Positions 5,239 through 8,581 of a DNA stretch of 8,581 nt are shown piece by piece (position 1 is the stretch's first letter; each line of letters begins with the position of its first letter). The position numbers and the translations under genes are program-made. The notes beneath the pieces were generated by a model. That model saw only the letters and a list, made by a program, of their open reading frames with translations, was not told where the DNA came from and searched no databases. Source of the DNA: Deltaproteobacteria bacterium (GTDB lineage: Bacteria > Desulfobacterota > Anaeroferrophillalia > Anaeroferrophillales > Tharpellaceae); the NCBI GenBank assembly GCA_030640695.1, contig DAOWIX010000144.1:1-8581 (forward strand), in the 5' to 3' direction.

Positions 5239-7269
5239 TTACTTGATCGGGACGAAAAATTTGGCGCTTATCTTCCATTTGCAGGGCTCCTCTCCTTGCT
5301 GGGTGCGGCTCAGAAAGAGGGCTTTGTAGCCCCTGTCTTGGTATTGCTTACTTTGGTAATTCTGGAAAAAAAAGGCCATTGCCAGATTCGGGTTAATGGG
5401 GTCTGTAAGGCAGAGGGGCTCACTCAGTTTTAGTTTCAATGACTCGGTTTTCTGAAAGAGTTGCGCCTTAATCTTTTTGAGTCTCTTTTTTTCAAAGGTC
5501 AAAGGCTTAAGTCTTCCGGGTTCATAGATGGTCATTACAGGGGCGTAAAAGGTCATGAACTTATCGAGATCCTGGTTGCGCCAAGCCGTCGCCCACTCTT
5601 TGATGGTCTGGCTGAGTTGCTCTCCGGTTTGATTGTCTGCTTCATTTTTAAATATAGCAGGCTGGGTGCCCATAGTTGACCTGCCTGGCAGGATAATGAG
5701 GGGTACGACCGGCATTTCGGTTTCTGAGAAAAAAATGTTCCAGTTATCCGGCAATTGCAGTTGCTCGCCGTAAAGGAAGTTTAAAGGGTTAAAGAGAAAT
5801 GGTTTGGTCTGGTTCAAGCCCACGACCAAGAGTCCGGAACGTAAGCCTGCGGGTAGAGGAAGCTGGTTAGTGATTGCAGGAGTTGAGTTGTTATCCTCTT
5901 TAAGCCAGAGGTCGGCCAGAAGCTCTCCCTCACTGGCGACCAGGAGAGGGGCTTTAAGCGGAAACCCAATTAGGGCTGCAGGTAGAGTTTTTGTCGTTGG
6001 AAGTTTTAACGTCGGGTCTCTGTCTTCATTTGTTGACTGCAGAGAGAGTGGTGCCGGGGAAGAGGTCACATGGGCTTTCCCGGAACTTAATGCCTCATTT
6101 TCTGGGGTTGGTTTCGGGTTCTCCAGTTCAACCTCTAAGGTTTTCTCTGCGGTTTTACTTGCAGGGGTTGTAAGCAGTTCTTTTTTGCTCTCTTCTGAAT
6201 GGGCCGGTGCGGGAGGTGAAACTCTATTTTCAGTCATTAGAGTTTGATTTTTCTTTGCTGCAACCACTGTTGGTGTAGTTTTGGTTTTGCTGGCGGTCGA
6301 TGTTGTCGGCAGAAAATATCCCCTTATTTGCGGGCTCTGATAGGAGATGTAAGTGGTTGCTGCGATGATCAGAAGAAGGGCAATCAGGAGACCGTTTCGC
6401 CGAGATAAGTTGTTTTTTTCGTTGTTTTGCGGGTTTGAGACTGCGTGTTCTCCCTTGATGCTGATAATTGCGTTATTGTAATGATTTTTGCTGATCTGTG
6501 TTTGACCATCGATGTAGGCAGCCATCAAGGTTCTTTCGCAGATAATATTGATCAGGCGCGGTGTGCCCTGACTGAACTTGTAGATCAAATCGATGATTTC
6601 AGGGGTGAAAATGGCTGGTTTGCAGGGGGCAGCGATCTTCAGGCGATGGTCGATATAGGTCGCGGACTCTTGCCGGTTGAAGGGCATCAGGCAGTAGCGG
6701 ATCGTGATCCTCTGGCTCAATTGTCGCAGGCTTGCATCTTCGATCTTCTTTTCCAGTTCTCTCTGGCCAACTAGAAAAATCTGTAAAAGTTTCTGTTTGT
6801 CAGTCTCGAGATTGGAGAGCAGGCGTAACTCCTCAATAGTTTCAAGGGGTAGGTTCTGGGCTTCATCAATAATGATGACGGCTTTGCAGCCCTCTTCGGC
6901 TTTTAATAGAAGAAAGTCGCGAAAGAGGCGGATTAGTTGATCTTTGGGGCGGTTGAAAATATCTTGATCATTATTGGTAATAGCGAAATCATCAAGAATT
7001 ACCCGTAATAGATCTTGGGGAGAGAGGTTGGGGTTGAGAATCAAGGCGGTTTTGACATCGTCGCCGAGCTCTTTGAGTAAGGTTCGTAAAAGCAGGGTTT
7101 TGCCGGTACCGGGATCGCCGGTGATCTGAATGAAGCCTTCTCCGGCCCGGACACTGTAGAGCAGAGTCTGCAGGGCTTCCTGGTGGGTGTAGCTGGGGAA
7201 AAAAAATTGGGGATCAGGAGTTAACCGAAAAGGAGCATCTTGAAAACCAAAAAAAGAGAGGTAATCCAC
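5239..7269 (-). CDS. ExeA/MshM-type AAA ATPase with transmembrane anchor and NTF2-like C-terminal domain
   Basis: The 676-residue product has a modular layout. Residues 1-270 are an ExeA/GspA-type ATPase: the family N-terminus (Y-L-x-F-F-G-F, then P-F-x-L-T-P-D-P), Walker A GDPGTGKT (51-58), Walker B VIIIDEAQ (131-138), a GQRELE segment (168-173) and an Arg-finger-like RQLSQR (182-187). A single transmembrane helix lies at about 293-309. A Pro/Thr/Ser-rich linker follows (320-430), then an unrecognised region (431-545), and finally about 130 residues (548-676) with the W-x-x-A-W-x-x-x-D-x-x-x-F-x-x-F-Y-A-P pattern of NTF2-like domains, as at the C-terminus of Cds6-like proteins. The ATPase would be cytoplasmic and the rest periplasmic. 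Relatives help assemble secretins or MSHA pili by contacting peptidoglycan. Here a known peptidoglycan-binding domain is not seen and the NTF2-like domain takes the end. The start is GTG at 7269, preceded by AGGAG (7276-7280) at 6 bases, within the end of the glycosyltransferase gene. Confidence 0.88.
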   Translation of the reverse strand: MDYLSFFGFQDAPFRLTPDPQFFFPSYTHQEALQTLLYSVRAGEGFIQITGDPGTGKTLLLRTLLKELGDDVKTALILNPNLSPQDLLRVILDDFAITNNDQDIFNRPKDQLIRLFRDFLLLKAEEGCKAVIIIDEAQNLPLETIEELRLLSNLETDKQKLLQIFLVGQRELEKKIEDASLRQLSQRITIRYCLMPFNRQESATYIDHRLKIAAPCKPAIFTPEIIDLIYKFSQGTPRLINIICERTLMAAYIDGQTQISKNHYNNAIISIKGEHAVSNPQNNEKNNLSRRNGLLIALLLIIAATTYISYQSPQIRGYFLPTTSTASKTKTTPTVVAAKKNQTLMTENRVSPPAPAHSEESKKELLTTPASKTAEKTLEVELENPKPTPENEALSSGKAHVTSSPAPLSLQSTNEDRDPTLKLPTTKTLPAALIGFPLKAPLLVASEGELLADLWLKEDNNSTPAITNQLPLPAGLRSGLLVVGLNQTKPFLFNPLNFLYGEQLQLPDNWNIFFSETEMPVVPLIILPGRSTMGTQPAIFKNEADNQTGEQLSQTIKEWATAWRNQDLDKFMTFYAPVMTIYEPGRLKPLTFEKKRLKKIKAQLFQKTESLKLKLSEPLCLTDPINPNLAMAFFFQNYQSKQYQDRGYKALFLSRTQQGEEPCKWKISAKFFVPIK

Positions 7270-7271
7270 TG

Positions 7272-8510
7272 TTAACTCCTAGTTGTTAAGTTGACTTCTT
7301 TATAGATTTTTTCGGTTTGATTAAATACCTTATGCCAGCCGGTTTCATCAAGAGTTTTCTGCAAGTTGTGACAGCAGATAAATTGTTGTTCTTTGACCCT
7401 CTCAAGTTGCTTTTTAAGAGCTATCTCAAGATTATTAAGAAATGGTTTTTCATCTTCTTTTTCGAGAGTATCCGGCCCGGTTAATGGGGGTTGGGGGAGA
7501 CAGTTAACCAACCTTTCAGTTATGGCTTGTTCACTAACCAGTTCACGAATGCCGGGGAGGTCGGTAACCACAACCCGGCAGTCACAAGCCAGGGCCTCAA
7601 GTAGAACCAGCGGTAAACCTTCATAAAAAGAGGGCAGAACCATAATGTGGGCCCGTTGAAAATGAGCCGCGAGTTCCGGTTGCGAAAGGGCTCCAAGAAG
7701 CTGCACCCTGTTATCGCTTGCTGCAGCAATTCGGATCTCTTCGGCTTCAGAACCGTTGCCACTGCCGGCCAACCAGAGAACCGACTCTTCTTTAATTTTC
7801 GCGAAGGCCTTAAGGAGCCAGGGGACACCTTTGGCCCGGCTCAATTTGCCGGCATAAATGATCGTCGGTATCTCCTCCTTGGCGCAGAAACTGCGGCAGA
7901 AGAGATCCTGGCGGTAGCCGGTTCCGGTGACCACGACTCGGCCTGCCGGAAAGCCAAATTGGGTGATTACCTGGCGGCGCTGGTCATGGTTTAAGACCAT
8001 GACTCTATCAACCTGGCGAACCCCGTGGATAACTTTTTCGGCAAACTGTTGCGCCAGTTGGAGCTGGCGCAATTCGGTACCGTGGACTGAGGTGACGACC
8101 GGAATTTTGGGGAAAAGTTTTTTAACCAGGGCCGTCATGATCCAGAGATGGTGGGTATGGATAATGTCGGGAGTGAAGTTGTTTACGGCGTCGTATAAGG
8201 TTTTTCTGAACGCCTCTTCATATTGTTCCAGTTGCAGAGGTGTGAAACTGGAGAAACGGGTACTCGGGTAGGGCATGACATCACTCATGCCAGCGACCGG
8301 AAAAGGGAGTGTCGGACTTTCAAAGTAGACAGGAAAAATGTTTTCAGTGGCTATTTCAAGCCCTGCTTCAGCCAACTCCATAGCCGCAGGTAGACCGCAA
8401 ACGACCGCCTGTTCAAGCCCATTCTCAGCCGCTTCCCGGACGATGGCTTGCAGGTAGACACCGCTACCGGTTTTTCCGGGGATCTGCGATAAACAGTGAA
8501 GAATGCGCAT
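7272..8510 (-). CDS. GT4-family glycosyltransferase (GT-B fold)
   Basis: The 412-residue product is a retaining GT-B glycosyltransferase that would move a sugar from a nucleotide-sugar donor to a cell-surface acceptor in the cytoplasm. The N-terminal domain has the GSGVYL loop (15-20) and DIIHTHH (115-121). The C-terminal domain has YAGKLSRAKG (219-228), LAGSGNG (247-253) and the family E-x7-E motif with Glu297 and Glu305 in SFYEGLPLVLLEALA. The final 70 residues are helical and charged with two cysteines (379-380), and are less conserved. No transmembrane segment is seen. AGGAG at 8521-8525, 10 bases upstream, supports the ATG at 8510. It is the first visible gene of the minus-strand run and is coupled to the AAA gene. 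Donor and acceptor are unknown; lipopolysaccharide, exopolysaccharide or pilin glycosylation are all possible. Confidence 0.9.
   Translation of the reverse strand: MRILHCLSQIPGKTGSGVYLQAIVREAAENGLEQAVVCGLPAAMELAEAGLEIATENIFPVYFESPTLPFPVAGMSDVMPYPSTRFSSFTPLQLEQYEEAFRKTLYDAVNNFTPDIIHTHHLWIMTALVKKLFPKIPVVTSVHGTELRQLQLAQQFAEKVIHGVRQVDRVMVLNHDQRRQVITQFGFPAGRVVVTGTGYRQDLFCRSFCAKEEIPTIIYAGKLSRAKGVPWLLKAFAKIKEESVLWLAGSGNGSEAEEIRIAAASDNRVQLLGALSQPELAAHFQRAHIMVLPSFYEGLPLVLLEALACDCRVVVTDLPGIRELVSEQAITERLVNCLPQPPLTGPDTLEKEDEKPFLNNLEIALKKQLERVKEQQFICCHNLQKTLDETGWHKVFNQTEKIYKEVNLTTRS
7276..7280 (-). promoter_or_regulatory. Ribosome binding site of the AAA gene, inside the glycosyltransferase gene end
   Basis: AGGAG on the minus strand with a 6-base spacer precedes GTG at 7269. 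It overlaps the last sense codons of the glycosyltransferase gene, whose stop is only 2 bases from this start. This supports the non-ATG start and translational coupling. Confidence 0.75.
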
Positions 8511-8555
8511 TGCCGACTTACTCCTGAAAGTTCGTCTTAAAAAACAAGTTTTTTT

Positions 8556-8581
8556 ACCACAAAGACACGAAGAGCACGAAG
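8556..8581. repeat. One arm of an ACCACAAAG-type periodic repeat, cut by the window edge
   Basis: Units ACCACAAAG (8556-8564), ACACGAAG (8565-8572) and AGCACGAAG (8573-8581) have the same organisation as the arms at 828-854 and 1760-1789. The other arm, if present, lies beyond the window. Immediately inside is an A/T-only dyad, AAAAAAC-AA-GTTTTTT (8539-8554), between the repeat and the glycosyltransferase ribosome binding site. Confidence 0.6.

Noticed and set aside
5804..6247. Plus-strand frame of 147 codons
   Set aside because: It is antisense to the linker and middle region of the AAA gene. The Ser-rich translation reflects the complement of Pro/Thr-rich codons.

Overview
The window looks like a chromosomal locus for a type IV pilus or type II secretion-like system. 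The likely host is a Gram-negative bacterium, most plausibly of the Desulfuromonas/Geobacter kind (Desulfobacterota, former Deltaproteobacteria). That placement is inference. It rests on gene content (prepilin-like proteins beside an ABC-2 exporter, a TPR protein, an ExeA/MshM-type AAA ATPase and a GT4 glycosyltransferase), moderate GC and the style of the dispersed repeats. No rRNA, tRNA, CRISPR array or transposase gene is visible.

Layout. Bases 94-2528 (plus strand) hold three tandem, clearly paralogous prepilin-like genes. They share an N-methylation/cleavage signal (G|F-T/S-L-I/L-E), a central [LI]PRNPF motif, an F-Q/T-GTD motif and a G-[VLI]-R-N/R-GV ending. The two gaps between them are filled mostly by large inverted repeats built from 9- or 10-base units with the core ACCACAGA/ACACARA. 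One arm of a related repeat reappears at the right edge of the window.

Bases 2569-8510 (minus strand) face the pilins. In transcription order they encode a GT4 glycosyltransferase, a membrane-anchored ExeA-like AAA ATPase with a C-terminal NTF2-like domain, an ABC transporter ATPase, its ABC-2 permease, and a signal-anchored TPR-like protein. Spacing is very tight inside each half: 2 bases between the glycosyltransferase and AAA genes, a 16-base overlap between ATPase and permease, and 6 bases between permease and TPR gene. The two halves are separated by 301 bases that hold a 173-bp MITE-like element at 4963-5135, with perfect 15-bp terminal inverted repeats and a 6-bp flanking direct repeat.

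A 13-base match to the right end of that element lies at 14-26, just upstream of the first pilin gene. A second copy may therefore end there.

Working model (inference). The three prepilins would be minor pilin or pseudopilin subunits. The AAA ATPase may act in assembly or in sensing the cell wall, and the ABC pair plus TPR protein may serve export or maturation at the inner membrane. The glycosyltransferase may modify a surface polymer or the pilins. No core pilus motor (PilB/PilT), secretin or prepilin peptidase is in the window, so those would have to be encoded elsewhere.
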